Shown here one piece after another: positions 38,795 to 46,669 of a stretch of DNA of 64,000 bases. The stretch is from positions 62,001 to 126,000 of the forward strand of contig NZ_JABRWO010000001.1 of assembly GCF_013618625.1 (NCBI RefSeq). Direction: 5' to 3'. The DNA comes from Bremerella alba. GTDB lineage: Bacteria > Planctomycetota > Planctomycetia > Pirellulales > Pirellulaceae. How positions within the stretch are numbered: position 1 is the first letter of the stretch; each line of letters opens with the position of its first letter. Under the pieces are notes generated by a model. That model searched no databases, was not told the origin of the DNA, and saw only the letters and a program-made list of their open reading frames with translations. Both the position numbers and the translations under genes were made by a program.

Positions 38795-38875
38795 ATCCAA
38801 TCCTTTTCTTACTGCCGTCAATAAGTGGGCCGTGAGGGAATTAAACCTCTCGTCGCCCACCTTGCTTCTTTTTCT

Positions 38876-38929
38876 GACGGAGGCATCACTGGGTTGGAAC
38901 CAGCAGTGTTACCGTTACACCAAAGACGT
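38876..38929 (-). tRNA. tRNA-Trp (CCA)-like fragment
   Basis: The D arm TGGTGTAACGGTAACAC is near-canonical and followed by an anticodon arm GCTGG-TTCCAAC-CCAGT reading CCA. No T arm or 3' acceptor matching the 5' ACGTCTT is present. The second hairpin could alternatively be read as a T arm. Probably a truncated gene. Confidence 0.42.
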
Positions 38930-38941
38930 ATTTTCAAAAAG

Positions 38942-39016
38942 CTGTGAGGGTTGGAATCGAACCAACGACTTCCTGGTTCAGAGCCAGGCGATACTACCAA
39001 CAGCGTCTACCTCGCA
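38942..39016 (-). tRNA. tRNA-Gln (CTG)
   Basis: Acceptor TGCGAGG/CCTCACA pairs at six of seven positions, with G73 as expected for Gln. Anticodon arm CCTGG-CTCTGAA-CCAGG reads CTG. T arm GTTGG-TTCGATT-CCAAC is perfect. The D region has the GG of the D-loop but a weak stem. 75 nt, no encoded CCA. Confidence 0.83.
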
Positions 39017-39083
39017 TTGTTGTCAACAATAGACCAGAACTTGATGTTAAGGTTCGCTATAAATACTGACTTATTTCTTAGCG

Positions 39084-39168
39084 ACTTTTCTACGAAAGTC
39101 GAACCCGCCTCGCCAGGCTAGGGCCTAGACTCTTTGCCGATCGGCCAAGAGCATGTTAACAGGAAAAG
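39084..39168 (-). tRNA. Unassigned tRNA-like unit
   Basis: The acceptor CTTTTCC/AGAAAAG pairs at six of seven positions, and the T arm GCGGG-TTCGACT-TTCGT pairs through GU wobbles. A CTCTT/AAGAG hairpin occupies the D-arm place. The anticodon region CTAGG-CCCTAG-CCTGG gives a six-base loop without T33, so no isotype can be read. It abuts tRNA-Asn with no spacer. Confidence 0.38.
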
Positions 39169-39243
39169 CTGTGGAGGCAGGAATTGAACCTGCGACAATG
39201 CGGTTAACAGCCGCCTTCCCGTACCAACACAGGACCCACCACA
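39169..39243 (-). tRNA. tRNA-Asn (GTT)
   Basis: Acceptor TGTGGTG/CTCCACA pairs at six of seven positions, with G73. The anticodon arm reads CTGTTAA, anticodon GTT. T arm GCAGG-TTCAATT-CCTGC is perfect, and the D arm TCC/GGA encloses a loop with TTGGTA. 75 nt, no encoded CCA. Confidence 0.87.
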
Positions 39244-39258
39244 AGGTTGAAAAACAAG

Positions 39259-39329
39259 AGCGCCCAGTGGGAGTCGAACCCACACATCCGCCATGGCAAG
39301 GCAGTAGGCTGCCGCTACATCATGGGCGC
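39259..39329 (-). tRNA. tRNA-Gly (GCC)
   Basis: Acceptor GCGCCCA/TGGGCGC is perfect, with T73 as usual in bacterial Gly. Anticodon loop TTGCCAT gives GCC. T arm GTGGG-TTCGACT-CCCAC is perfect. The D stem GTAG/CTAC is displaced by two bases and closes a seven-base loop. 71 nt. Confidence 0.83.
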
Positions 39330-39381
39330 TGATTATTCCGTTTCGATTACCAATGAACGCCGAGCCTGTTTTGACTCTCAG

Positions 39382-39453
39382 AGCACCGGGAGGGACTCGA
39401 ACCCTCGTAGCCGCATTACGAATGCGGTGTCTTTGCCTCTGGACGACCAGTGC
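39382..39453 (-). tRNA. tRNA-Thr (CGT)
   Basis: Acceptor GCACTGG/CCGGTGC is fully paired (one GU). D stem GTC/GAC has a GG-containing loop. Anticodon arm CCGCA-TTCGTAA-TGCGG reads CGT. T arm GAGGG-TTCGAGT-CCCTC is perfect. This is the most regular unit of the array, 72 nt. Confidence 0.88.
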
Positions 39454-39465
39454 TTGTAACGGAAG

Positions 39466-39537
39466 TGGTAGCCCTGGGAATCGAACTCAGCGCGGCCTGA
39501 GTATCAGTCAGGCCTGGACGACCAGTCCTCGACTACC
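39466..39537 (-). tRNA. tRNA-Ile (GAT), five-base D-loop
   Basis: Acceptor GGTAGTC/GGCTACC pairs throughout (one GU), with A73. The D stem GGAC/GTCC closes a loop of only five bases (TGGTC). The anticodon loop CTGATAC reads GAT and its stem can extend to seven pairs (GGCCTGA/TCAGGCC). T arm CTGAG-TTCGATT-CCCAG has one mismatch. First unit of the array. Confidence 0.8.
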
Positions 39538-39554
39538 GTGGATCTGTATGGGCA

Positions 39555-39590
39555 CAAAAAAAGCCCGGCGTCGTTTATGACACCGGGCTT
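39555..39590 (-). terminator. Rho-independent terminator upstream of the tRNA array
   Basis: AAGCCCGG (39561-39568) pairs with CCGGGCTT (39583-39590), with an inner CGTC/GAC pairing, and a run of seven Ts follows on the minus strand. It probably ends the transcript coming from the nanA/sialidase operon and insulates the tRNA array. Confidence 0.8.
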
Positions 39591-39908
39591 GAATTAGCCG
39601 CTTCGGGAAAGTTCCCTATGTCATAAGCGCAGACGATGAGCCAGAGAACCGATACCTGTTTGCCCAGGCAATCGCTTACCAGCATCATTTGAATTTCGAT
39701 CGTTGTGTATCACGATCAACATCGAAGGCTATTGCCTCATGCTCTTAAAACGTTTGAGCTTTTAACGTCTGTGTGTTTGGACCATTCACCCAGCCAATGG
39801 TTCGGTGAGAACTTTACATTCTTGAAAAAGAATCGGTGCATACCAGGCAGGGAGTGACTTGGCAGGTCTTTCGAGATTGAGATTTGAAGGCTAGCAAGAT
39901 CACCAATC
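39591..39908. other. Intergenic region between nanA and the array terminator
   Basis: No gene is visible. It should hold the promoter of the tRNA array only if that lies between the terminator and 39538; otherwise this is an untranslated tail of the upstream operon. GATCGT/ACGATC (around 39698-39717) can form a short hairpin, but it overlaps an alternative pairing. Confidence 0.4.
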
Positions 39909-40892
39909 CTACTCACGCCACTCGAAGAACCCAAGCTTTTTCAAATCCCCTTCTAACGTTTGCTTCTCCTGCGTCGTTAAATCACGCCAAGGCAGTCGCG
40001 GCGGACCGATCGGCATGCCGACCATTTCCATGATGGCCTTCTGGGCAGGCAGCGCCGGGTAACGCACGAAAGCCTGAACCATTTCAACGGACAGCAATTG
40101 CAGTTCACGTGCCGCTTCGTTTTCACCCTGTCGGAACGCCTCGATCATGCGGCGGTAGAGTCCAGGTGCGAAGTTATAGGTACTACCCACGGCGCCGTTC
40201 GCACCTGCGCCGAGACCGCTAAGTAGCATCTCGTCACAACCGTATAAGAGATCGAACTTGTCAGCGAAATGCGCTCGACAGGCCTGAAATTCGTGGATTG
40301 ATTGGGCCGTATATTTCACACCATTGAGCTCCGGCAAATCTTTCGCTGCTTGCGAAAGGAGTGCGTGCAGGTCGAAGTCCACACCCGTGATCCGTGGGAT
40401 GTGATAGTAATAAAACGGCAGTCCCTGTGCCCCCTGCATAATCTCTCGAAGTGAGTCGAGGAGCAGTTCGATACTGGCCGGCTTGAAGTAGGTTGGCGGC
40501 GTTGCGCTGATCGCGTTAGCACCGATCTCCTGAGCGTGTTCGGCCAGTTCGCGTGACTCTTGCACACTGTTGTGCCCTACTTGAACAATGACCGGTATCC
40601 GTCCGGCAACGGCTTCAACAAATGCTTCAGCCATCTGTCGACGCTCACGGCCAGTAAGCGAAACACCTTCTCCAGTGCTTCCATTGACGTATAAGCCGGC
40701 CATGCCGGATGCGATCAACGTGTCGACCATCGTCCCGATAGGCTCTTGGTCAAGTTTTCCCTCAGCGGTAAAAGGAGTGAACGTGGCGGCGACCAGCCCT
40801 TCCAATTGCATGCGATCCGGCTCCTGAGATTTCGGCAGCGGCTCTGTCGTTTGGTTGCAGAACATTCCCGCTTTCATTGTGTCCGAGTTCAT
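39909..40892 (-). CDS. nanA: N-acetylneuraminate lyase (DHDPS/NAL family)
   Basis: Splits sialic acid into N-acetylmannosamine and pyruvate. It belongs to the TIM-barrel DapA/NanA class I aldolase family. The pyruvate-binding motif is GSTGEG (residues 71-76), and the catalytic Tyr lies in YYYHIP (about 163), a NAL-type motif. The Schiff-base Lys is in GVKYTA (about 193). It has a longer N-terminus than usual (327 aa). The ATG at 40892 overlaps the sialidase stop codon as ATGA, which supports this start and shows coupling. The neighbouring sialidase makes sialic acid the most likely substrate over dihydrodipicolinate. Confidence 0.87.
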   Translation of the reverse strand: MNSDTMKAGMFCNQTTEPLPKSQEPDRMQLEGLVAATFTPFTAEGKLDQEPIGTMVDTLIASGMAGLYVNGSTGEGVSLTGRERRQMAEAFVEAVAGRIPVIVQVGHNSVQESRELAEHAQEIGANAISATPPTYFKPASIELLLDSLREIMQGAQGLPFYYYHIPRITGVDFDLHALLSQAAKDLPELNGVKYTAQSIHEFQACRAHFADKFDLLYGCDEMLLSGLGAGANGAVGSTYNFAPGLYRRMIEAFRQGENEAARELQLLSVEMVQAFVRYPALPAQKAIMEMVGMPIGPPRLPWRDLTTQEKQTLEGDLKKLGFFEWRE

Positions 40893-43615
40893 GGATTCTT
40901 CGCTTCCGATTTTGGCATGTTCAAGAGGAAAAGGGAAATTGTCTCATAGGGATTGTTCTCCCCGATTTCTGCCAAGCAGCCCACTTGCCCTTCACCCAGA
41001 GGCGCAAGACATGAATAGGCCGTATGGCTCGGGTAAAGGTTCTTCTTCCACGGCCAAGTTTTGTTATCGTCAAAACTGGCAAGCACCGTCAGGTTCCGGC
41101 GTTTTGCAGGATCGCGTGGACTAGAGAAAAGTAATATGCCGGAATTGTCAGTTGTCGGCCACTGGCAGCGAATCATACTGGCCTGACATACGGGGGAAAT
41201 CAATTCGCGGGCATCGGAAATCTCAGACCACGTCTGCCCTCCGTCTGTGCTGACCGCCTGGGCTCGGCAGCCCTGTCCGCGATAAGAACGCATATCGATG
41301 ACCATGTGCCCCTGATCGCCGATCTCGACTACCTGGCATTCGTTCATATTTGGTTGAATCGTGCCGCCAAGTTGCCATGACTTTCCGTGGTCGTCGCTGT
41401 AGATGACATGCGAGCCAAAGCCGTAACCTTTCTTATCCACTGAGGGATCAATCGCATAGCTATGGTCACATGGAATAACCAAGCGTCCCTTGTGCGGACC
41501 ATGTTTCAGCTGAATGCCGACACCTGGGCCGGTAGCATACCAACCCCAGTCTGGGTTTTTGGTCGATTCGGTAATTTCGACCGGATCAGTCCAGGTTTTG
41601 CCATGGTCATCGGAGTGACATACCCAGACGGTCCGCGTTCCCTTCGCCTTCTTCAGCTTGATGGCTGACTCGTGATCTTCTCCTAGGTTGTGGGTCAGCA
41701 GCAAATGGATCCGCCCGGTCGTTTCATCCACCACCGGACAAGGGTTTCCGCAGGTATTATCTTTATCTTTCCAAACAACGACCTGATCGCTCCAGGTATT
41801 CCCATTGTCGGTCGAGCGTTTCATTACCAGATCGATCGCTCCAGTATCACTTCTCGAAATGCGACGACCTTCACAAAAGGCTAATAGCGTTCCATCTTGA
41901 GCTTGGATTAGCGAGGGAATTCGGTAGGTATCGTATCCATCTTTACCGCTTTTCCAAACGGTAATAGGCTGCCGTTCTTTCGCGAGACGATCAAGCTCAT
42001 CGACAGTGAAACGTACCGAGACGACGGAGTTCTTTTCATCAGGCCGATATCCGACATAGGTCGTCGCAACGAAGGTTCCACCCGGTAGGCGTTCGAGACC
42101 GGGGTAGCCTGTATCGAGTGATCGACCGTGGTGCTCCAGCAAGCGAACCCTATACTGACCGGGCTTGCCAGCCAGGATATCGGTATACGTTCCAACCCAG
42201 ATAACAAAGTGCCCGTAAGTTGGGCTCTTTTTGACGACATCTCGAAATGCAATGACTAGACGGCCCTCTTCGGTGTACCTGGCGCAGTGACGATCGCCGG
42301 TCAGGGCCGCATTCACTTCTTGCGGATCCGACCACGTTTCTCCTTCATCATCAGAGACCATCACTAGCGAGTTCAGTCGTCGAGCATTCTCCCGCATTAG
42401 GCACATAATCTGCTTCCCGTCAGGGGATCGCAGCAAAAATGGCTCGCACGGATTGGCTCCTTCAACAGCGGCCACCATTTGTTGGTTCTTCCAAGTTAGT
42501 CCGCCATCGGAAGAGATCGCTTGCCAGATCTGCAGCGGTGGGCGATCCAAGTCCCCTGCCCCGCGATGATAAATAGCCAAGTGCTCTGTGCCATTGTTTA
42601 TTGGCAAGATCGTAATGGGCGCGACAATGCACTTCAGCCCGTTCTTCTGCATCGGCGACCACGTCTTGCCTTGATCGAGAGAAACCGACTGCGTCATGTC
42701 TCCACGACCGGCGAAGACGAACAGCCGTGCCGTGCCGTCGGAATCTACCAAGCGATGGAGACAGGGGCAGTTCTCGATATCACTCCAATTGCCGGGAACG
42801 TCAATCAGATCGCTCCAAGTTAATCCGCCGTCGTCGCTGCGTTTTAAAGGCCCACATCGCCCTCCATGGTTATAGGTCCATGCAGCGAAGATTGTTTTGC
42901 CATCCGGCATCAACAGTGTTGTGGGATGTCCCTGATAAACGTCCTTCGTTCCCCGAGCGACAACGATTTGGCGTGAGTCGTCATGGGCCAGATCGATCGT
43001 TGGAATCGTGATCTCATCGCTGAGCTTCTTAGGTAGCCAAGCTCCACTGCTGAGATCTCCTTCGATCGTAAACTCCTGGACGGTCATCGTCGAACGCCAA
43101 GGCCGCAAGCCAACCAAGCCGAGTGGTCCCTTCAGTGAGCCCTCGTAGACTTGCTTGCCATCTATTGAAATGTCTAATCGACCTCCGGCGGTCGTCAGTT
43201 CGACTAGAAACTTCTTCCCTGGCTGAAGGCTGGACTTCGCTGGAGCCAGAAATTTGGTTCCTCCGCCAAAGACAGGCCCCTGGACAAACAACTGATTGCC
43301 CGCCCCGTCAAACCCAAATTGGCTGCCGGGCCCTAGGGAAATCGATGCGGCTGTGTGGTTTAATTCATCGAGTGAAAGTTGAATCCGCACTTTGGCGTTA
43401 GGGCCTGTGATACCCCGCAACGCCCAGGCGACATTTCCCATTCCATTTCCCTGAAGGCCCTCCTTCTCGGTATTCCATGCCGGCCCGTCGTATCGCACTT
43501 GCTGTGCGACACCACCCTCGACGGCATGAAGTACCTCTGCAGATAGTGGCACGGAACAAAAAACGACGCTGAAAAGCACCGCACAACAGCTCGAGATTAA
43601 GTGGTATGGACGCAT
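40889..43615 (-). CDS. Secreted double-propeller sialidase with N-terminal LamG-like domain
   Basis: The ATG at 43615 opens MRPYHLISSCCAVLFSVVF, a signal peptide; the earlier ATG at 43666 adds 17 non-leader residues. Residues about 25-200 form a LamG/DUF1080-like beta sandwich (ISIDGKQVYEGSL). Then come two sialidase-type propellers. Each carries four Asp boxes (for example SDDGGLTWSD, SSDGGLTWKN in the first; STDNGNTWSD, SDDHGKTWTD in the second). The second propeller also has YRIP (about 563), the Arg motif of GH33 sialidases. It releases sialic acids or related sugars outside the cytoplasm. The gene is coupled to nanA. Confidence 0.88.
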   Translation of the reverse strand: MRPYHLISSCCAVLFSVVFCSVPLSAEVLHAVEGGVAQQVRYDGPAWNTEKEGLQGNGMGNVAWALRGITGPNAKVRIQLSLDELNHTAASISLGPGSQFGFDGAGNQLFVQGPVFGGGTKFLAPAKSSLQPGKKFLVELTTAGGRLDISIDGKQVYEGSLKGPLGLVGLRPWRSTMTVQEFTIEGDLSSGAWLPKKLSDEITIPTIDLAHDDSRQIVVARGTKDVYQGHPTTLLMPDGKTIFAAWTYNHGGRCGPLKRSDDGGLTWSDLIDVPGNWSDIENCPCLHRLVDSDGTARLFVFAGRGDMTQSVSLDQGKTWSPMQKNGLKCIVAPITILPINNGTEHLAIYHRGAGDLDRPPLQIWQAISSDGGLTWKNQQMVAAVEGANPCEPFLLRSPDGKQIMCLMRENARRLNSLVMVSDDEGETWSDPQEVNAALTGDRHCARYTEEGRLVIAFRDVVKKSPTYGHFVIWVGTYTDILAGKPGQYRVRLLEHHGRSLDTGYPGLERLPGGTFVATTYVGYRPDEKNSVVSVRFTVDELDRLAKERQPITVWKSGKDGYDTYRIPSLIQAQDGTLLAFCEGRRISRSDTGAIDLVMKRSTDNGNTWSDQVVVWKDKDNTCGNPCPVVDETTGRIHLLLTHNLGEDHESAIKLKKAKGTRTVWVCHSDDHGKTWTDPVEITESTKNPDWGWYATGPGVGIQLKHGPHKGRLVIPCDHSYAIDPSVDKKGYGFGSHVIYSDDHGKSWQLGGTIQPNMNECQVVEIGDQGHMVIDMRSYRGQGCRAQAVSTDGGQTWSEISDARELISPVCQASMIRCQWPTTDNSGILLFSSPRDPAKRRNLTVLASFDDNKTWPWKKNLYPSHTAYSCLAPLGEGQVGCLAEIGENNPYETISLFLLNMPKSEAKNP

Positions 43616-43713
43616 AGTCGGCAAGGATCTCTGAAAGAGTAAAGATAGGCAGAACTGAAGGAGCAACCCCCGGTCGGTGGTGTTCTGCCACCTTAGGCAA
43701 GTCTAATGTCTCG

Positions 43714-43769
43714 AATATTTATTTTCAACTCAAATAGAAATATTCCGTCGTTTTCAGGAAATAAATATT
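43714..43769. promoter_or_regulatory. Inverted repeat in the sialidase/regulator promoter region
   Basis: AATATTTATTT (43714-43724) and AAATAAATATT (43759-43769) are perfect 11-bp inverted arms separated by 34 bases. A third, related GAAATATTC site (43738-43746) lies between them. The block sits in the AT-rich gap between the sialidase gene and the divergent GntR-type gene. It is a good candidate operator; binding is inference. Confidence 0.5.
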
Positions 43770-43802
43770 GCAATCTTTGAACCTCTCGATAATCTTAGAA
43801 GC

Positions 43803-44873
43803 ATGGATAGTTCAACCACACCTCGCGTAATTCAGTTGGCCGATCAAATCATGGCCGACATTGCCGGCCGCGGCCTTCAATCGGGCGACCCCTATTTAGG
43901 TACAGCCGAGGCCGCGCGCATGCTGGGCGTTAGCACGACATCCGCCAATCGAGCGATGCAACTGCTAGTCCAAAGGAACATCCTCAGTCGACGACAAAAA
44001 AGGGGAACGTTTGTCGCTGATGGCATTCACGGTGAAACACAGCGGACCATCGACCGAGTGCATCTCGTTGTAAACAACACGTATCTCGCCACCGAAGGCA
44101 TGATGGCCGATGGCGTGATCGTAGGAATTCAAAGCGTGCTTCCCCACGCCGAGATTGAATTCAATCACCTTCCCGGTAGCGATGATACCGCTTGGGTTTC
44201 AGAACTAATCGCGAAAACGGCCCGCTCGCGACAAGCCGAAGGCTTCGTTCTGGCCCGCTCGTCGCTTACCTCGCAGCGACTATTTCAAGCCAGTGGCCTA
44301 CCGACAGTAATCTTTGGTTCACGCTTTCCATCGATTCAAGCACTGCCATCGATTGATCGTGATCATGTTGCATCCGGTCGGCTGCTTACCAAGTCTCTGG
44401 TCGAACAAGGCGTGAATAAATTAGGCGTACTTATGCGTAGCCAGGTCCTGCCAGGCGACCACTCGTTCATGGACTCGATCTGGCGCACGTCCGCCGAACT
44501 TGGGCTGTCACCGAATGACCTGACAATGCGGTTTTTGCCCACCGATGATCAAGCCATCCAGCATGCCACCCGTGATCTCGTTCACCAGCACGGCGCCAAT
44601 GGGCTCATTTGTCGATCGCAACCTCTGGCCGAATCTGCTTCAAAGACAATCAAGGCCTCCAAGCAAATAAAGATCCAAGCGACGCCAATCGCTGTTTCTG
44701 ACGTTTATAGCCGAAATCAGGCCAAGCTACCCTGGCTAACCATACGCACGGTTGATACTTCGGAATCAATCGGGGCAAAACTGGCCGAGATCCTGGTCGA
44801 GCAAGCTCACGGGAATGCCCCCGAGATTGCCATACGGCGTCTAGAAGTTCAGCTAAGCAATCCGTCAGCGTAA
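43803..44873 (+). CDS. GntR-type winged-helix regulator with LacI-like sensor domain
   Basis: A 356-aa regulator. The N-terminal winged helix (residues 10-72) contains YLGTAEAARMLGVSTTSANR and the wing RRQKRGTFV, as in GntR/AraR-type proteins. The rest resembles a periplasmic-binding-protein-like sugar sensor (VHLVVNNTYL, GFVLARSSL, LIRC-like GLICRSQPLA and a C-terminal VDTSESIGAKLAEIL). It is divergent from the sialidase-nanA operon and shares a short promoter region with it. Control of that operon by a sialic-acid-related ligand is the likely role. Confidence 0.83.
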   Translation: MDSSTTPRVIQLADQIMADIAGRGLQSGDPYLGTAEAARMLGVSTTSANRAMQLLVQRNILSRRQKRGTFVADGIHGETQRTIDRVHLVVNNTYLATEGMMADGVIVGIQSVLPHAEIEFNHLPGSDDTAWVSELIAKTARSRQAEGFVLARSSLTSQRLFQASGLPTVIFGSRFPSIQALPSIDRDHVASGRLLTKSLVEQGVNKLGVLMRSQVLPGDHSFMDSIWRTSAELGLSPNDLTMRFLPTDDQAIQHATRDLVHQHGANGLICRSQPLAESASKTIKASKQIKIQATPIAVSDVYSRNQAKLPWLTIRTVDTSESIGAKLAEILVEQAHGNAPEIAIRRLEVQLSNPSA

Positions 44874-44940
44874 CCACGCGATCGGAACGCTAGTCCTTTT
44901 CCATCATCCTTTCTATCTTCAGCCCCGAAGAGGTTACGTT

Positions 44941-45828
44941 ATGCAAAAGCGAACCGGATTTACGCTCGTCGAACTCCTTGTGGTGATCGCGATCATTGGT
45001 GTTTTGATTGCACTTTTATTGCCGGCAGTTCAGCAGGCACGCGAAGCGGCTCGTCGGATGCAATGCTCTAACAACATGAAGCAACTCGCCCTGGGGCTGC
45101 ACAACTATCACGATACCTTCGGAACGCTTCCGCCCGGGGCAATCAATGACAACAACCTCGGCTGGCATTCGTTCATTCTTTCATTCATCGAACAGAGTGC
45201 ACTACACGATCAGTTCAATTTCAACGCAGGTGCCTGGAATGCTAGTACCAATAAAGAAGGTCCCAATAAGAACATCCATGGTTTGATCCAAATCGATATG
45301 TTCATGTGTCCCAGTTCGCCGCGTCTGCTTACCACCCATGGAAGCAGTACTTTAGGCGACGGACAAAAGACTTACACAACTCACTATTACGGTGTCATGG
45401 GCCCCTACGGAACCAATCCCGCTTCAGGTTCCACTTATCCGCATGAACCGAATCCCTCGGGACATGGGGGCTTCTGCGAAGGGGGAATGATGCTCTTGGA
45501 CACTGGCGTCAAGTTCAGGGATGCAACCGATGGCTTGTCCAACACCTATGCACTCAGTGAAATCGGGGGTGACAACGGAAGCTATGCAAGTTGGGTTCGC
45601 GGTGTTCATGGCAATGGGATGGCTGCCGCCAAGAACGTTCGCTATGGCATCGGCCTACAGAACGAGTCAGGCGGGAACTTCAATAACATCAGCTTCAGCA
45701 GCGAACATCCAGGCGGCGCTATGTTCACCATGTCAGATGCCTCGGTCCGCTTTGTCTCTGAAACGATCGACTTCGAGGTTTATCAATCTGCGGCGAGCAA
45801 ATCCGGGGGCGAGACCAATGGCCAGTAA
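44941..45828 (+). CDS. DUF1559 prepilin-like protein, second copy
   Basis: Leader MQKRTGFTLVELLVVIAIIG is a class III prepilin signal with AGAGG upstream. The DUF1559 domain starts LLPAVQQAREAARRMQCSNN, nearly identical to the copy at 10807-11739 in this segment, and ends GGAMFTMSDASVRFVSETID. 295 aa. It is followed by a lipoprotein gene, the same companion type as in the first copy. The role is probably structural at the cell surface. Confidence 0.95.
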   Translation: MQKRTGFTLVELLVVIAIIGVLIALLLPAVQQAREAARRMQCSNNMKQLALGLHNYHDTFGTLPPGAINDNNLGWHSFILSFIEQSALHDQFNFNAGAWNASTNKEGPNKNIHGLIQIDMFMCPSSPRLLTTHGSSTLGDGQKTYTTHYYGVMGPYGTNPASGSTYPHEPNPSGHGGFCEGGMMLLDTGVKFRDATDGLSNTYALSEIGGDNGSYASWVRGVHGNGMAAAKNVRYGIGLQNESGGNFNNISFSSEHPGGAMFTMSDASVRFVSETIDFEVYQSAASKSGGETNGQ

Positions 45829-45871
45829 CTCTAAGCCTCAAAGTGATAATCGAATTCTAAAAGTGATGATC

Positions 45872-46309
45872 ATGCCTCAAATCAGCTATTCCCTTGGCTT
45901 CCTAATATTTACGATTACCTTGCTGGCCAGTCTAACCGGATGCAATGGGAGCAATGAAAGCGCGACGGCCTTTCATGTTCGTGGGCAGGTCCAATTTGAG
46001 GGCAATCCGTTGCCTGCGGGAAGAATCTACTTCACCCCGGACGCTTCTCTAGGGAATCAAGGCCCCCAGGGAACTGCGACGATTGAAGATGGCATGTACG
46101 ATACGGAGGACTCTCGTTTCGGTATCGTCGGTGGCCCTTATATTGTGAGGATCGACGGATACGACGGAGTTCAACCGTCCGATGATGAAGATGGCTTGTT
46201 TCCAGACGGACAAGTGATCTTTCGCGACTATGAAGTTAAGCTCGAGTTTCCGCAAGCCGATCACGTGGCCGATCTGGATGTCCCGGCATCGGCTTCCAAG
46301 CGAAAATAG
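45872..46309 (+). CDS. Small lipoprotein with carboxypeptidase-regulatory-like domain
   Basis: The leader MPQISYSLGFLIFTITLLAS ends LTGC, a perfect lipobox, so the protein is a lipoprotein of about 120 mature residues. The mature part FHVRGQVQFEGNPLPAGRIY has the same opening pattern as the lipoprotein at 10301-10732. In-frame ATGs at 45866 and 45818 are alternatives; the latter overlaps the DUF1559 stop and would couple the genes but gives an unusually long leader. Function unknown. Confidence 0.82.
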   Translation: MPQISYSLGFLIFTITLLASLTGCNGSNESATAFHVRGQVQFEGNPLPAGRIYFTPDASLGNQGPQGTATIEDGMYDTEDSRFGIVGGPYIVRIDGYDGVQPSDDEDGLFPDGQVIFRDYEVKLEFPQADHVADLDVPASASKRK

Positions 46310-46669
46310 CCATCTTTCTATTTCTTATTGCGCTGGTTTACTCGGCGACCTTTCTATTGCGGCCATTTAGTCCCATCCCTCTATTCCCGAACTTACGGGC
46401 GACTTCGACGATTAGAGGAAGCCCGAGGGCTTAATTGACTTCACCCTTATATTGTTGCTAATTGGCATATCCCCCGACAAGGCAATGTCAACTGACAATC
46501 GCTGAAGTTTCGAATGACTTGGGAATATCTTCTGTCTTAGGCGCCTCGGTCGTTGCCAGCTTCATCTCTTCTGCCTTAAATTAATAAAGGCTCTTGGATG
46601 TAGCGTATCACGATTCTGCATTGCGGAATCGTGTGACTATTCTCACTCAACGACTTTTCTGACAACTGC
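46310..46669. other. 360-bp intergenic region upstream of the hybrid kinase
   Basis: No gene is visible. It contains a perfect 8-bp hairpin CACGATTC/GAATCGTG at 46609-46633, whose 3' arm ends 36 bases before the kinase start. The hairpin is not followed by Ts, so it is not a terminator and could be a leader control element or an operator. Confidence 0.5.

Noticed and set aside
38825-38860. GTGGGC/GCCCAC hairpin as a separate minimal tRNA
   Set aside because: Only an acceptor-like and T-arm-like helix is present, the T stem needs a bulge, and the bases can also be read as the extended N-terminus of the methyltransferase. Kept only as an observation.
37941-39545. CRISPR array or IS element as explanation of the repeated palindromes
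   Set aside because: The palindromes are tRNA arms with different sequences; there are no regular identical repeats, transposase gene or terminal inverted repeats.
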